Assembly: GCA_030537615.1 (NCBI GenBank)
Contig: JAUNVP010000017.1
Coordinates: 1-55,015, forward strand
From: Actinomycetaceae bacterium
GTDB lineage: Bacteria > Actinomycetota > Actinomycetes > Actinomycetales > Actinomycetaceae
DNA length: 55,015 nt
Direction: 5' to 3'
Positions 28,570 to 38,412 of the stretch are shown piece by piece; the first letter of the stretch is position 1, and each line of letters begins with the position of its first letter. The notes under the pieces were generated by a model. That model made no database searches and was not told where the DNA came from. It saw nothing but the letters and a program-made list of their open reading frames with translations. Position numbers and translations under genes: made by a program.

Positions 28570-28598
28570 AGGCAATATTCAATGTGACCACCTATAAT
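28570..28598 (+). promoter_or_regulatory. Probable promoter of ftsH
   Basis: A perfect TATAAT box lies at 28593-28598, about 36 bp upstream of the ftsH GTG. The -35 region near 28570 is poor, so an activator or an extended recognition may be needed. It suggests ftsH is also transcribed separately from the tilS-hpt operon. Confidence 0.5.
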
Positions 28599-28633
28599 TC
28601 ACTGCACATGTGTCTGTGTGAAAGGGCCAACTG

Positions 28634-30679
28634 GTGAGCAACAAGAGCCAGCAGGGGAACGTAGAAAAGAAGAAGTCAAAGCGCAGTTGGATTGCGGTAT
28701 GGATACCGATAGCGCTCGTCTTCCTCATTGGTTGGACGATGTGGTATTCGTTCCAGCCGGCGACGGTGGACACCTCGGAGGGGCTCGAAATCCTTCGTGG
28801 CGACACCGTCGAGAGCGTTTACGTCAACGATGCGACCCAGCGTGTTGGCCTCGAACTGTCGAAAGACTACGTTCACGAAGCGACGAGCCCAACCGATAAA
28901 GAACGTAACCTTGGCAAGCAGGTGACGTTCACGTTCTCGAGGGCCCAGGCTGAAGATCTCATCAAACTGATCGAGACGAATGACCCGCGCCAGGGCTATG
29001 ACGTTCAGAATCCGCAGCCGACTCTGCTCGGCTCAATGCTTCAACTTCTTCTCCCCATCGGCCTCTTACTTCTCGGCTTCTACTGGCTGACGACCCGCGT
29101 ATCCGGTGGGCGGATGATGGGTGCGTTCGGCCAGTCGAAAGCGAAAGAGTTTAACCGCGAGAATCCGGAAATCACCTTCGCTGACGTAGCCGGGGAAGAT
29201 GAGGCTGTCGAAGAGCTCCAGGAAATTCGAGAATTCCTTGCAAATCCAACGAAGTTCACGAGCATCGGCGCGAAAGTGCCGCGTGGCGTCCTTCTCTACG
29301 GGCCTCCGGGAACGGGTAAAACTCTGCTGGCTAAAGCCGTCGCGGGAGAAGCAAACGTGCCGTTCTTCTCGATGTCTGGATCAGAGTTCATGGAACTCTA
29401 CGTCGGTGTGGGTGCCTCGCGTGTACGCGACCTGTTCGAAAAGGCTAAGAAATCCGCTCCGGCCATCATCTTCGTTGACGAAATCGATGCCGTTGGACGT
29501 CATCGCGGATCAGGTATCGGTGGCGGCTCCGATGAGCGCGAACAGACCCTTAACCAGATGCTTGTCGAGATGGACGGTTTTGATGACCGGACTAACGTGC
29601 TGATGATTGCGGCCACTAACCGACCCGACATCCTCGACCCAGCTCTTTTGCGCCCGGGACGCTTCGACCGGCAAATCGCCGTGGAAGCGCCCGATATGAA
29701 AGGCCGCGAAGCGATTTTGCGAGTTCACGCCAAGGGCAAGCCAATGACGTCCGATGTTGATCTCGGGCAGATTGCCAAACGTACCCCCGGCTTCACCGGT
29801 GCTGACCTCGCCAACGTCCTCAACGAAGCGGCATTATTAACAGCTCGGTCAAACGCCGACCTCATCGATAACCGTGCTCTCGATGAAGCGATTGATCGCG
29901 TGATTGCCGGACCACAGAAGCGCACTCGCGTCATGAACGATCACGATAAGACGGTCACCGCCTATCACGAGGGCGGACACGCGCTGTGTGCGGCCGCGTT
30001 GCGGTACACCGCTCCGGTGACGAAGGTGACCATTTTGCCGCGAGGCCGCGCGCTGGGCTACACGATGGTGATGCCGACGGAGGACCGTTACTCGAAGACG
30101 CGCAACCAGTTGCTTGACGATCTTGTCTACGCGCTCGGAGGGCGCGTGGCGGAAGAATTGGTCTTCCGCGACCCGTCGACTGGTGCATCCAACGATATCG
30201 AGAAGGCGACGTCAATCGCGCGAGCTATGGTTACCGACTACGGAATGTCCGATCGCCTCGGCCCGGTTAAGCTCGGCTCAGGGGATACCGAACCTTTCGT
30301 CGGGCGCGAAATGGGGAGGCCTTCGAAAGAGAACTCCGATGCCGTCACCGCCATTATCGACGAAGAAATTCGCCGTTTTCTCGACGAGGCCATGCGCGAA
30401 GCGTGGGAGATTCTGTCCCGTAACCGCCACGTGCTCGATACGCTTGCTCAACGGCTGCTCGACGAAGAAACGCTCAATGAACAGCAGTTGGCTGAGATCT
30501 TTACTGCCGTAATTAAACAGGATGAGCGTCCGGTGTGGAACTACCAGTCGGATGCCGCTGTGGAAGGAACTGTCTGGGGCAAACCGGTTGGCCTCGACAG
30601 CAACTCAGAGCCGAATACCCCCGAACAGCCCGCGCCCATCCACACGGGCGATGCTCCTCAGAACGTATCGGAGCAGTAG
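28634..30679 (+). CDS. ftsH: ATP-dependent zinc metalloprotease FtsH
   Basis: A 681-residue membrane-anchored AAA+ protease that degrades misfolded and short-lived membrane proteins. Two transmembrane segments (about 22-40 and 132-153) flank a small extracytoplasmic domain. Walker A GPPGTGKT lies near residue 222, the second region of homology near 325, and the zinc motif HEGGH near 444. The C-terminal 50 residues are Pro/Glu-rich and likely disordered. The start is GTG, with AAAGGG upstream. It heads the ftsH-folE-folP-folBK run. Confidence 0.97.
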   Translation: MSNKSQQGNVEKKKSKRSWIAVWIPIALVFLIGWTMWYSFQPATVDTSEGLEILRGDTVESVYVNDATQRVGLELSKDYVHEATSPTDKERNLGKQVTFTFSRAQAEDLIKLIETNDPRQGYDVQNPQPTLLGSMLQLLLPIGLLLLGFYWLTTRVSGGRMMGAFGQSKAKEFNRENPEITFADVAGEDEAVEELQEIREFLANPTKFTSIGAKVPRGVLLYGPPGTGKTLLAKAVAGEANVPFFSMSGSEFMELYVGVGASRVRDLFEKAKKSAPAIIFVDEIDAVGRHRGSGIGGGSDEREQTLNQMLVEMDGFDDRTNVLMIAATNRPDILDPALLRPGRFDRQIAVEAPDMKGREAILRVHAKGKPMTSDVDLGQIAKRTPGFTGADLANVLNEAALLTARSNADLIDNRALDEAIDRVIAGPQKRTRVMNDHDKTVTAYHEGGHALCAAALRYTAPVTKVTILPRGRALGYTMVMPTEDRYSKTRNQLLDDLVYALGGRVAEELVFRDPSTGASNDIEKATSIARAMVTDYGMSDRLGPVKLGSGDTEPFVGREMGRPSKENSDAVTAIIDEEIRRFLDEAMREAWEILSRNRHVLDTLAQRLLDEETLNEQQLAEIFTAVIKQDERPVWNYQSDAAVEGTVWGKPVGLDSNSEPNTPEQPAPIHTGDAPQNVSEQ

Positions 30680-30684
30680 AGGTC

Positions 30685-31257
30685 ATGGCTTACGATTCAG
30701 CCGGTGTCGAGCGTGCCGTCCGCGACTTACTTATCTCGGTAGGGGAAGACCCAAACCGCGAGGGACTCGTCGATACCCCCGCGCGCATGGCTCGCGCGTG
30801 GCAGGAAATCCTGACTGGTTTGGAAGAAGATCCAGCCGACCACCTTGACAAGCAGTTCCACGTCGACACTGAAGAACTCGTCTTAGTGCGGGACATCGAG
30901 TTTCATTCGGTGTGTGAACACCATCTTCTTCCCTTCTACGGGCGGGCGCACGTCGCCTACATTCCGGCCAATAAGACGGTAACCGGGCTATCGAAACTGG
31001 CGCGTGTGGTCGAAGGCTTTGCACGCCGACCGCAGGTGCAGGAGAGACTGACGAGCCAAATTGCTGACGCCATCGTTGAGCGTCTTCGCCCTCAGGGCGC
31101 CACCGTCGTCATCGAGGCGGAGCATATGTGTATGACTATGCGTGGAATCCGCAAACCCGGTTCCTCGACGGTCACGTCAGCTCTGCGCGGAGTGATGAAT
31201 AATGCGGCCACCCGGCAAGAAATGATGGCACTGATCATGGGAGGCCACCGTCCGTAA
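30685..31257 (+). CDS. folE: GTP cyclohydrolase I
   Basis: A 190-residue enzyme turning GTP into 7,8-dihydroneopterin triphosphate, the first step of folate synthesis. The zinc ligands are visible in [10 protein letters not shown] (Cys and His, near residues 73-82) and in EHMCMTMRG (Cys near 146). ATG 30685 lies five bases after the ftsH stop with GAGG next to it; a longer frame starting inside ftsH is not needed. The stop overlaps the folP start (TAATG). Confidence 0.96.
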   Translation: MAYDSAGVERAVRDLLISVGEDPNREGLVDTPARMARAWQEILTGLEEDPADHLDKQFHVDTEELVLVRDIEFHSVCEHHLLPFYGRAHVAYIPANKTVTGLSKLARVVEGFARRPQVQERLTSQIADAIVERLRPQGATVVIEAEHMCMTMRGIRKPGSSTVTSALRGVMNNAATRQEMMALIMGGHRP

Positions 31258-32117
31258 TGTTTCGTAGTCCCTCGTTCCCTTCGCACGTAACACTTCCAAC
31301 GGATCGCACCCTAATCATGGGGGTGCTCAACGTCACCCCCGATTCATTTTCCGACGGGGGGAAATGGCTGAGCTTCGCTGACGCGGTTTCCCATGCCGAA
31401 CAGCTCTGCGACGACGGCGCTGACATTATTGATGTCGGTGGCGAATCGACACGGCCAGGATCCGCTCGGATCACCGCCAACGAAGAACAACAGCGCATCG
31501 GCGCAGTCGTTGACGAGCTGGTTCGCCAGAATATGGTGGTCAGCGTCGATACAGTCCACGCGTCAACCGCGCGCATTATGGCTGATCGAGGGGCTGCAAT
31601 CATTAACGACGTGTCCGGTGCTTGCTGGGATTCGCAGATGGCCGCAACGATGGCGACTATTGAGGCCGCAGTCGTGATTCAGCACTGGCGTGGATTTCCC
31701 GGTTCTGCCAGCGAACGAGTCTTAGACGAGGGCGCCCTCGCGACGGTTATTGACGATCTGCGCGGGCAACTTGACACGGTGTACGCCGCGGGAGTTTCAT
31801 CCGAGCGGATCATTATCGATCCAGGCCTCGGATTCGCCAAGACAGTGGATGCTTCATGGGATGTGTTCGCCGGCCTGCCCGCCCTCCACGAAGCGTTCTC
31901 GCACCCGGTGCTCATTGGAGCCTCCCGCAAGAGATTCATTCAGTCACTTGCCACCGACACAATTTCAGTCGACGATTTAACTGCCGCAACGACTGTTCTC
32001 AGCGCATTACACGGGGCGTGGGCCGTGCGAGTTCATGCCCCCAAAAGAAACACCGCGGCGATAGCGGCTGCTCGCGCGTGGGTTCGTGGGACGATGAGGA
32101 ACAACAATGGACAATGA
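31257..32117 (+). CDS. folP: Dihydropteroate synthase
   Basis: A 286-residue TIM-barrel enzyme joining 6-hydroxymethyl-dihydropterin pyrophosphate to p-aminobenzoate; the target of sulfonamides. Signatures: MGVLNVTPDSFSDGG near residues 21-35, GGESTRPG near 61-68 and GASRKRF near 221-227. The start overlaps the folE stop by one base, and the stop lies 11 bp inside the folB-folK gene. Confidence 0.96.
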   Translation: MFRSPSFPSHVTLPTDRTLIMGVLNVTPDSFSDGGKWLSFADAVSHAEQLCDDGADIIDVGGESTRPGSARITANEEQQRIGAVVDELVRQNMVVSVDTVHASTARIMADRGAAIINDVSGACWDSQMAATMATIEAAVVIQHWRGFPGSASERVLDEGALATVIDDLRGQLDTVYAAGVSSERIIIDPGLGFAKTVDASWDVFAGLPALHEAFSHPVLIGASRKRFIQSLATDTISVDDLTAATTVLSALHGAWAVRVHAPKRNTAAIAAARAWVRGTMRNNNGQ

Positions 32118-33759
32118 GGAGGCGCAAGTCGTGCAACTGCTACACACGAGTGCGCTCGACGTCATTCAGATTCTTGGACTAACCGCACGCGGTCGTCACG
32201 GGGTGTACCCCTCGGAGCGAGCCAACGGCCAATCTTTCAGCGTCGATGTCACGATGCACGTCGATACCCGAGCGGCTGCCACTGACGACGACTTGTCATT
32301 GACGGTTGACTATTCTGCGGTTGCGGAGGATGTTGTCGAGATCCTCTCGGGGAACCCGGTCTACCTCATCGAGACTTTGGCGCAGCGAGTAGCTGAAGCC
32401 GTCCTCGAATACGAGTCAGTTCAGATCGTTGAAGTCAAAGTGCATAAGCCAAATGCTCCAATGGATCTGAAATTCTCCGACGTGTCGATGACGATTCGAC
32501 GCACTCGCAAAGAAAAGACGCAACTATCGACCCCGCTGTCAGCGCGCGCCGACAAATCGGATAGCACTGTCGCCGTTATCGGACTAGGCGCGAATCTGGG
32601 GGTTCCGTGGCAAACTCTCGCGCGCGCTGTTATCGCTCTGGACTCCCACGAGTCCATCAACGTCACTGCCGTGTCAGGACTATTTGTGTCGGCTCCGCTA
32701 CTGGCTCCCGATCAATCTCCCCAACCGGAGTACTACAATGCGGTCGCACAAGTTCACACGACGCTGACACCGCAAGCACTACTCGAAGCTATTCGCGAGA
32801 TCGAGGATGCTCATGGTCGCGAGCGACACGAGCACTGGGGGGCCAGGACTCTCGACCTCGACATCATCGCGGTCGACGGTGTCCGGCTCAACACTACCGA
32901 ACTCACGATTCCGCATCCGCGTGCACACGAGCGAGCCTTTGTCCTTCTGCCCTGGGTGCAGATTAACCCCGAAGCGACACTCGGCAAACGTGGCCGCGTC
33001 AAAGTTTTGGCGGAGCAGGTTGTCGATCAAGAGATTCGCTCGGTTGCCGACGTCTGGGTTGAACAAGCGCTATCGGGTGAGTACCCCGGAACTGATCGAA
33101 TGCGGGAGGAATCTGAACCACAAGACACCCCCGAACCGGCAGTGGAGGCGGAACCTCAAGTAGTTGCTTCTGCGCCGGTTGTTGAGGCGGTTACTGCTAA
33201 GCCGGTTGCGGCGGCGCGACCATTACATCGCAAACGTTCCGCGCCTATGCCGGAGAAAACCGTGGGAGACAGCCCTCTATTTACTCGGCTTGAACAAAGC
33301 CGAAAAGAAGCGGCTGAAGTAGACCAAGCAACCGAGGAGTCGGCGCCCACACCTCGAGCAGAGAGCGCCGAGAGTCCTCCGACAGCGCAAACACCATCGC
33401 TTCCACGGCCGGGCAAACGTTCAGCCCGTCGCCGTCAATCCGCGGATGCAACCGAGACAACTTGGACGCAAGATCAGCCGGGCACGCGCTCGCGTATTCG
33501 CATCATCGACGACATTGATGTCCAGGACGAAGTCCGCCCATCGGAACAAAAGCATCCTCAGACGGCTGATTCTGACAAACCGAACCAGCAACGCCGGCCG
33601 GTTATGAAAGTCGATTTACCAGATACGATGGAACGAGGATTACTCCCCATTGATGATGAGCCAACGGGTCCCATTCCGCGTTCGGCCGTGCGACCGACTG
33701 TGACGGGAGCGATCCCGATTATTCGCCGTAGCGCGCGCGAGTCGCGGGAGGATACGTGA
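32107..33759 (+). CDS. folBK: Bifunctional dihydroneopterin aldolase / HPPK with long disordered tail
   Basis: A 550-residue fusion. Residues 18-135 are FolB (ARGRHGVYPSER, then YSAVAEDV), which cleaves dihydroneopterin. Residues about 155-320 are FolK (LGANLG, then EHWGARTLDLDII and PHPRAHERAFVLLP), which pyrophosphorylates the product for FolP. The remaining roughly 230 residues are Pro, Glu, Ser and Arg rich with no domain recognised, ending in conserved-looking TGPIPR and TGAIPIIRRS stretches. ATG 32107 has an AGGA six bases upstream; GTG 32131 with GAGGAGG is an alternative that keeps all of FolB. It overlaps both folP and the DUF3180 gene. Confidence 0.93.
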   Translation: MDNEEAQVVQLLHTSALDVIQILGLTARGRHGVYPSERANGQSFSVDVTMHVDTRAAATDDDLSLTVDYSAVAEDVVEILSGNPVYLIETLAQRVAEAVLEYESVQIVEVKVHKPNAPMDLKFSDVSMTIRRTRKEKTQLSTPLSARADKSDSTVAVIGLGANLGVPWQTLARAVIALDSHESINVTAVSGLFVSAPLLAPDQSPQPEYYNAVAQVHTTLTPQALLEAIREIEDAHGRERHEHWGARTLDLDIIAVDGVRLNTTELTIPHPRAHERAFVLLPWVQINPEATLGKRGRVKVLAEQVVDQEIRSVADVWVEQALSGEYPGTDRMREESEPQDTPEPAVEAEPQVVASAPVVEAVTAKPVAAARPLHRKRSAPMPEKTVGDSPLFTRLEQSRKEAAEVDQATEESAPTPRAESAESPPTAQTPSLPRPGKRSARRRQSADATETTWTQDQPGTRSRIRIIDDIDVQDEVRPSEQKHPQTADSDKPNQQRRPVMKVDLPDTMERGLLPIDDEPTGPIPRSAVRPTVTGAIPIIRRSARESREDT

Positions 33760-34235
33760 AGCCTCTCAGCCTGCGGGCACTCACCGGCGGCGCCGCAATT
33801 GTGGGAGTGTTAGGGTTCCTTCTACACTACTCATTCAAAGTACGAGCACTGACGTACATTGCTCCGACGCCCTTCCTCGGTCTCCTCTTCATTCTTATTG
33901 CGTGTGGACTGTGGTATTACGGGCGGAAGGTGCTCGCCCTCAAAAATGGTAACCGTGACGCTATCTCTGTCACATCAGCGACAAATGTGGCCGTCTTTGC
34001 CTACGCGAGTGCGTGGATTGGGGCCGGTTTCACGGGATTGCTTATCGGTCTCGTATTGCCGATGCTGAGCGATCTCGAATCGAGCTATGTGGAAAGCGCC
34101 GTCATGGGTGCGCTTCAAGCTGGAGTGGGGGCTTTTAGCCTGACGGTAGTGGCGGTTGTCGTTGAACGATGGTGCCATATAGATGAGGACGACGAGTCAG
34201 CGAAATCTCGAGGACTAGAACCGGAGGCCGGGTAG
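33756..34235 (+). CDS. DUF3180 family membrane protein
   Basis: A 159-residue protein with four hydrophobic segments, at about 8-25, 35-52, 75-100 and 115-137, and a charged C-terminus. It matches the DUF3180 family, which follows folK in many actinobacteria and has no assigned role. The GTG start at 33756 overlaps the folBK stop and has GGGAGG upstream. It sits directly against the next gene (stop TAG, then ATG). Confidence 0.85.
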   Translation: MKPLSLRALTGGAAIVGVLGFLLHYSFKVRALTYIAPTPFLGLLFILIACGLWYYGRKVLALKNGNRDAISVTSATNVAVFAYASAWIGAGFTGLLIGLVLPMLSDLESSYVESAVMGALQAGVGAFSLTVVAVVVERWCHIDEDDESAKSRGLEPEAG

Positions 34236-35096
34236 ATGGTTGATTCACGCAAACGAAGGAAGCCGACACAAAACCAGCGTCGACGCGCTTCTTCCGGTCA
34301 ACGTGGAACACCCGGAGGTCGACGGCAGGGAAGCAGTGGGCAGTCGCGCGCCATCAAGTCCGGTAGCCGTAAAGCACGGCCTCAGCCGCGAAAAAATCCC
34401 TCGGGCGGTCGGCCCTTAACGCCAGCTCAGGAACGACGCCGTCAAGCTCGGCGCAGTATTCTTATTCGGCGCACTCTGTCTATCGTTGTCCTCATCGCGG
34501 CGTTGGTGGGCTTGTTTTTCCTCGGGAAGTTTGTGTGGGAATCCGTGCAGGTCAGCTTAGCGCAACACAAAGACGCTAATGAGAAAGTGGATGACGTTCC
34601 CGATCCGATTCTGGCGTGTACCCCCAAGGACCTCACTGCTGCGATGAGCGACATGGCCAGCACAGCGACAGTGGGTTCGGGTTGGAGCGCCACGGTCACG
34701 CTGACTAACACGTCGGATAAGGAATGCACTACCGACGGGACTGCTAAATCCGTCGGATTATCTATCACTTCAGGTGACTACCACGTCGTCGACACGACGA
34801 AATGTGCCGATCAGTCAGCGGAAAAACTACTCCTGCTCGGGCCTGGTCGCAGTTGGACAACGAAAGTGTACTGGGATGGGAACACGTACTCGAACTGCGA
34901 AGTGCAAAGCGTTGCAGCGGCCGGTACGTACGTGATGAAAATGATTGTTCCGAGTGCCTCGGGGAACGATGAAGGCGTTGTCGTACTGGAAGATCCTCCA
35001 CCGCCACCGCCCTCGGAGTCGTCGGACGAATCCTCTGATGCTGAAGGCGGTGAGGAGTCCTCTTCCGAAGAGGAGCCCGCGCAGGAATCTGAGTAG
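34236..35096 (+). CDS. Single-pass membrane protein with extracytoplasmic domain and acidic tail
   Basis: A 286-residue protein of unknown function. The first 75 residues are strongly basic (Arg, Lys, Gln, Ser) and cytoplasmic by the positive-inside rule. One transmembrane helix spans about 80-102. The outside domain (about 125-250) carries four Cys residues (near 126, 168, 191 and 222) and alternates polar and hydrophobic residues as in a beta sandwich. It ends with a run of prolines and a Ser/Glu-rich acidic tail. It starts immediately after the DUF3180 stop, so it closes the folate operon. Confidence 0.75.
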   Translation: MVDSRKRRKPTQNQRRRASSGQRGTPGGRRQGSSGQSRAIKSGSRKARPQPRKNPSGGRPLTPAQERRRQARRSILIRRTLSIVVLIAALVGLFFLGKFVWESVQVSLAQHKDANEKVDDVPDPILACTPKDLTAAMSDMASTATVGSGWSATVTLTNTSDKECTTDGTAKSVGLSITSGDYHVVDTTKCADQSAEKLLLLGPGRSWTTKVYWDGNTYSNCEVQSVAAAGTYVMKMIVPSASGNDEGVVVLEDPPPPPPSESSDESSDAEGGEESSSEEEPAQESE

Positions 35097-35193
35097 CTGT
35101 TACAGGGGAGTGCTCGGTTCGGCCCATCGGCAACGGTTCCGCCGCGAGTGTCCGCTTGAGAGATCCTACGGTGTTTGGAGAACTCGGGAGTTC

Positions 35194-36264
35194 CTACCAG
35201 CCGACTGTTTCAGGAGATGCTGCCTGGTGTTGGCGTTGTAAGGCATCGCGGATGAGGCTGGCACGGTAGGGGCCAACGCCCTCAACCTGCTGGAGCTGTT
35301 CGGTGGTTGCTTCACGTAAGTCGGTGAGAGAGGTCCATTTCCGCGATAGCTCCTCAACGATTGACCACGGAAGTCGTGGAACCATTGTCAGGGCACGAAT
35401 GCCGCGGGGAGCGATTGCGCGATCCAGGTCGGACGCATCGACAATGGCGTGACCAATGGTGCCGGAAATCGTTGCCAGGTTCACCAACGATTCGCCGTCA
35501 AGCTCCGACAGGGAGGCTTCAGCTTTGGCAACCTGCACGGTTGGACGCGTGTAGTCGCGGATGACGAGGGCGCGCTCCGAGGCTGAACCGCGCACAAGAT
35601 CGTCCATCTGGAGGGCGAGCAAACGCCCTTCTGTTCCGAGTTCTTCCAAGTAGCCACTAATTTCGGAATGGATGCGGCGAATCATTTCCATCCGCTGCAA
35701 CGTTGTTGCCACATCCCGCAAAGTCACGTTGTCCCGTTGCTCAAGAATGGTCAAGGTAGCAAGATCCTCATCCAGTCGCTGCGAGTAGCGGTCGAGCGTA
35801 TCGAGCGCGAGGTTTGTGCGTGATAAGAGTGCTTCCGGTTCGACGAGGGTTTTTCGCATGTGCCCGACATAAACGGTAATGACGCGCATTGAGGCCGACA
35901 GTGAAATAACGGGAATCCCGGTTTGCTTGGACGTGCGCTCAGCAGTGCGGTGGCGCATCCCAGATTCACTCGTTGTGATCGCAGGGTCGGGTATCAGTTG
36001 GACGTTAGCGCGGCGAATACGCTGATGGTCGGAGGAAATAATGACTGCTCCGTCCATCTTCGCCAACTCACGTAAGCGAGCGCCAGAAAACTCAACGTCG
36101 AACGTGAAACCCCCTGAACAGAGGTCTTCGATAACGTCGTTATACCCGAGAACAATGAGCGCGCCGGTGTGACCGCGTTGAATGCGCTCCAGGCCTTCAC
36201 GCAACTCTGTGCCGGGCGCGAGAGCTTTGAGGGCGCGGCGCATGTTTTCCGCGTCAGTGGTCAT
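35194..36264 (-). CDS. disA: Diadenylate cyclase DisA (DNA-integrity scanning)
   Basis: A 356-residue protein that makes cyclic di-AMP from two ATP and scans DNA for branched structures. The DAC domain shows DGA at residues 71-73 and RHRTAER at about 104-110, both active-site signatures. A helical spine follows, and a C-terminal helix-hairpin-helix (VEGVGPYRASLI) binds DNA. GAGGAGAAT precedes the ATG. It is 7 bp downstream of radA, the classic actinobacterial and Bacillus pairing; RadA is known to modulate DisA. Cyclic di-AMP controls potassium uptake, and a TrkA/TrkH pair is encoded 6 kb away. Confidence 0.97.
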   Translation of the reverse strand: MTTDAENMRRALKALAPGTELREGLERIQRGHTGALIVLGYNDVIEDLCSGGFTFDVEFSGARLRELAKMDGAVIISSDHQRIRRANVQLIPDPAITTSESGMRHRTAERTSKQTGIPVISLSASMRVITVYVGHMRKTLVEPEALLSRTNLALDTLDRYSQRLDEDLATLTILEQRDNVTLRDVATTLQRMEMIRRIHSEISGYLEELGTEGRLLALQMDDLVRGSASERALVIRDYTRPTVQVAKAEASLSELDGESLVNLATISGTIGHAIVDASDLDRAIAPRGIRALTMVPRLPWSIVEELSRKWTSLTDLREATTEQLQQVEGVGPYRASLIRDALQRQHQAASPETVGW

Positions 36265-36271
36265 ATTCTCC

Positions 36272-37705
36272 TCATTTGTCCGGACTTGACAACTCTTCGT
36301 CTATCATCTCTCGATTAACGGGTTTTGTCAGTGCTAATCGCGCGGCTGACCCCAAGTTTGAGACAGGAATAATAGTGATACCTGCGACAGGGGTTAGTGA
36401 ATCCGCTCCTACCGCAGGAACGAGCGCGTGCGTGAAGCCGAGGCGCGCGGCCTCCTGCAACCGGCGTTGAACGCCGGTCGTGGTTCTGATCTCTCCGGTG
36501 AGTCCGACTTCGCCGAATGCAACGAGTCCCAGACGGGTAGAGCGATCTAGCGCTGCCGACATCATGGCGAGCGCCATTGCCAGGTCAGCAGCAGGTTCGC
36601 AGGTGCGCGCTCCGCCCACAGTTGATACGTACACATCCATCGACGAGGTATCAACTCCGGCGCGCGCCTGCATGACGGCAAGCATCATGGCGACGCGTGA
36701 ATGTTCCAAGCCAGAAGTCGTGCGCCGCGGACTCCCACCGGCCGTAGCCGCCACCAACGACTGGATCTCGGTCGGCATTGGTCGACGCCCTTCCAATGTG
36801 ACTGTGATACATGTTCCTGGCGTATCGGCGCGAGTATTCGACAAGAACAACCCCGACGGATCAGGGAGGCCGACAATACCCGTGTCATTGAGGTCGAAGC
36901 ACCCAACCTCATCCGTTGGTCCGTAGCGGTTCTTCACCGCCCTGAGCAAGCGAAGCCGTCCGTGGCGCTCCCCTTCGAACTGGCACACCACATCGACGAG
37001 GTGTTCGAGGATGCGGGGCCCAGCAATACCGCCATCTTTGGTGACATGGCCGACCAGAATCACCGGGAGGTTACGCTGTTTTGCCGCCGCAATGAGTTGT
37101 GCGGTGACGGTACGAACCTGCGTGACACCGCCGATACCGCCATCGGAGGTGGACGAATGGATAGTCTGGATCGAATCGATAACGAGCAGTGATGGATCCT
37201 GTTCGTCAACGTGGCCCAGAATGGTTTCGAGGTTGGTCTCTGCTGCCAGGAGCAGAGCGTCATCTATTGCCCCGATCCGTTCAGCGCGCAGCCGAATCTG
37301 GGAGGCTGATTCCTCGCCCGAGATATAGAGCACGGGACCGGCGCCACGCGCCCTCGAATCAGAGGCGGCTCGAGCGGCAACATCAAGGAGCAGGGTTGAT
37401 TTACCGACTCCGGGCTCACCTGCGAGCAGGACGATTGCACCGGGGACAATACCTCCGCCCAGCACCCGATCGAGCTCGGATACGCCCGTCGTGCGAGCGC
37501 GAGCCACCTCCGCCGACACCGCAGAAATTGGTTCGGCAGACGTGCGTGGAGCCAGTGAGCGGGTCTGACCCGGTTGCGCGAGAGGCGGGGGAGCGGCCTC
37601 CTCGACGGTGCCCCAGGCGCGGCACTCGCGGCACTGACCCACCCATTTGGCGCTCGTCCATCCACATTCGGTGCAACGGTATTCGGGTTTTGGTTGTTTG
37701 GCCAT
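36272..37705 (-). CDS. radA: DNA repair protein RadA
   Basis: A 477-residue recombination ATPase that drives branch migration. The N-terminal zinc finger has Cys 11, 14, 25 and 28. Walker A GEPGVGKS lies near residue 92, the KNRYG motif near 255, and the C-terminal part is a Lon-protease-like domain (DVYVSTVGG near 375). It starts divergently from the ECF operon, with 107 bp between them, and is followed by disA after 7 bp. Confidence 0.97.
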   Translation of the reverse strand: MAKQPKPEYRCTECGWTSAKWVGQCRECRAWGTVEEAAPPPLAQPGQTRSLAPRTSAEPISAVSAEVARARTTGVSELDRVLGGGIVPGAIVLLAGEPGVGKSTLLLDVAARAASDSRARGAGPVLYISGEESASQIRLRAERIGAIDDALLLAAETNLETILGHVDEQDPSLLVIDSIQTIHSSTSDGGIGGVTQVRTVTAQLIAAAKQRNLPVILVGHVTKDGGIAGPRILEHLVDVVCQFEGERHGRLRLLRAVKNRYGPTDEVGCFDLNDTGIVGLPDPSGLFLSNTRADTPGTCITVTLEGRRPMPTEIQSLVAATAGGSPRRTTSGLEHSRVAMMLAVMQARAGVDTSSMDVYVSTVGGARTCEPAADLAMALAMMSAALDRSTRLGLVAFGEVGLTGEIRTTTGVQRRLQEAARLGFTHALVPAVGADSLTPVAGITIIPVSNLGSAARLALTKPVNREMIDEELSSPDK

Positions 37706-37771
37706 GAGTTCAGACTACCGGCCACCTCGGACAACTGGTGAAACAGGCTGTGCACATCCTTTTTAATAAGG

Positions 37772-37790
37772 GTAGGCTGGCCTAACAAAA
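37772..37790. promoter_or_regulatory. DtxR/IdeR-like iron box before the ECF operon
   Basis: GTAGGCTGGCCTAACAAAA matches the 19-bp DtxR/IdeR consensus TTAGGTTAGCCTAACCTAA at 14 of 19 positions, including the AGG-x-T-x-GCCTAAC core. It lies 23 bp upstream of the ATG, where a bound repressor would block transcription or its start. The T/A-rich TTTTAATAAG just upstream may be the -10 region. This points to repression by an iron-loaded DtxR-family protein when iron is plentiful. Confidence 0.7.
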
Positions 37791-37812
37791 TCCTTTCCGG
37801 AGGTGCGATCAT

Positions 37813-38412
37813 ATGGGGAAAAACCGACTGACCACACGTTCACTCATGGCCTGCGTCGTGCTTGGAGCTTTTAGTGCCGTACTCGTTCACGCGACTCGGC
37901 TGGTCACACTGTCGATTCAGACGACACTTCCGTGGCTCGCCTATCCCGCGCCGGTGCCCTATTTCATTGGAATCATTATGGCGCCGCTTCTCATTCGGCG
38001 GACAGGAGTCGCCCTGCTCACTGGTCTTATCGCCGCGATCGGCGGATTTGGTGCGATGGCACTCCTGGCGGGAATCGCAATCGAGTTGGTCTATATTCTC
38101 GGACGTCGCGCGTTGCCCGTGACAGACGACGGTCCGCTCCTGAACAGGCGCGCATTAGCGTGGTCAGCTATAGCGGGTATCGCTGGAGGACTGTCACTGG
38201 CGTCGGGCGTGCTGTTCTTCAAGGAAGTACTCGCACTTCCACCGCATCTGCTACTCACGGGCCTCGCCATCAAAGTTGGTCTCGGTCTGGTGTACGGGGT
38301 GATTTCCTATTACCTCGTGCAGGCGCTATTCAGCATTGGTATCAATCCCCAGGGGCTCGGCGTTCAACAGTCGGGGTGGGTGACAGAGTCAGTGTCGAAC
38401 GAGGCCGGGTGA
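37813..38412 (+). CDS. ECF transporter S component (substrate-binding membrane subunit)
   Basis: A 199-residue membrane protein with about six hydrophobic segments and short loops, the size and layout of ECF S components (MptD- or YkoE-like). It would bind the substrate and join the T component and ATPases encoded next. AGGTG is a few bases upstream of ATG 37813. The stop overlaps the GTG of the ATPase gene. The substrate cannot be read from the sequence; the iron box and the siderophore-interacting protein in the same operon argue for an iron chelate or heme-like compound. Confidence 0.8.
   Translation: MGKNRLTTRSLMACVVLGAFSAVLVHATRLVTLSIQTTLPWLAYPAPVPYFIGIIMAPLLIRRTGVALLTGLIAAIGGFGAMALLAGIAIELVYILGRRALPVTDDGPLLNRRALAWSAIAGIAGGLSLASGVLFFKEVLALPPHLLLTGLAIKVGLGLVYGVISYYLVQALFSIGINPQGLGVQQSGWVTESVSNEAG

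Noticed and set aside
37932-38408. N-terminal extension of the ECF ATPase frame
   Set aside because: It is out of frame over the S-component gene, has no domain, and the ATPase domain starts right after GTG 38409.
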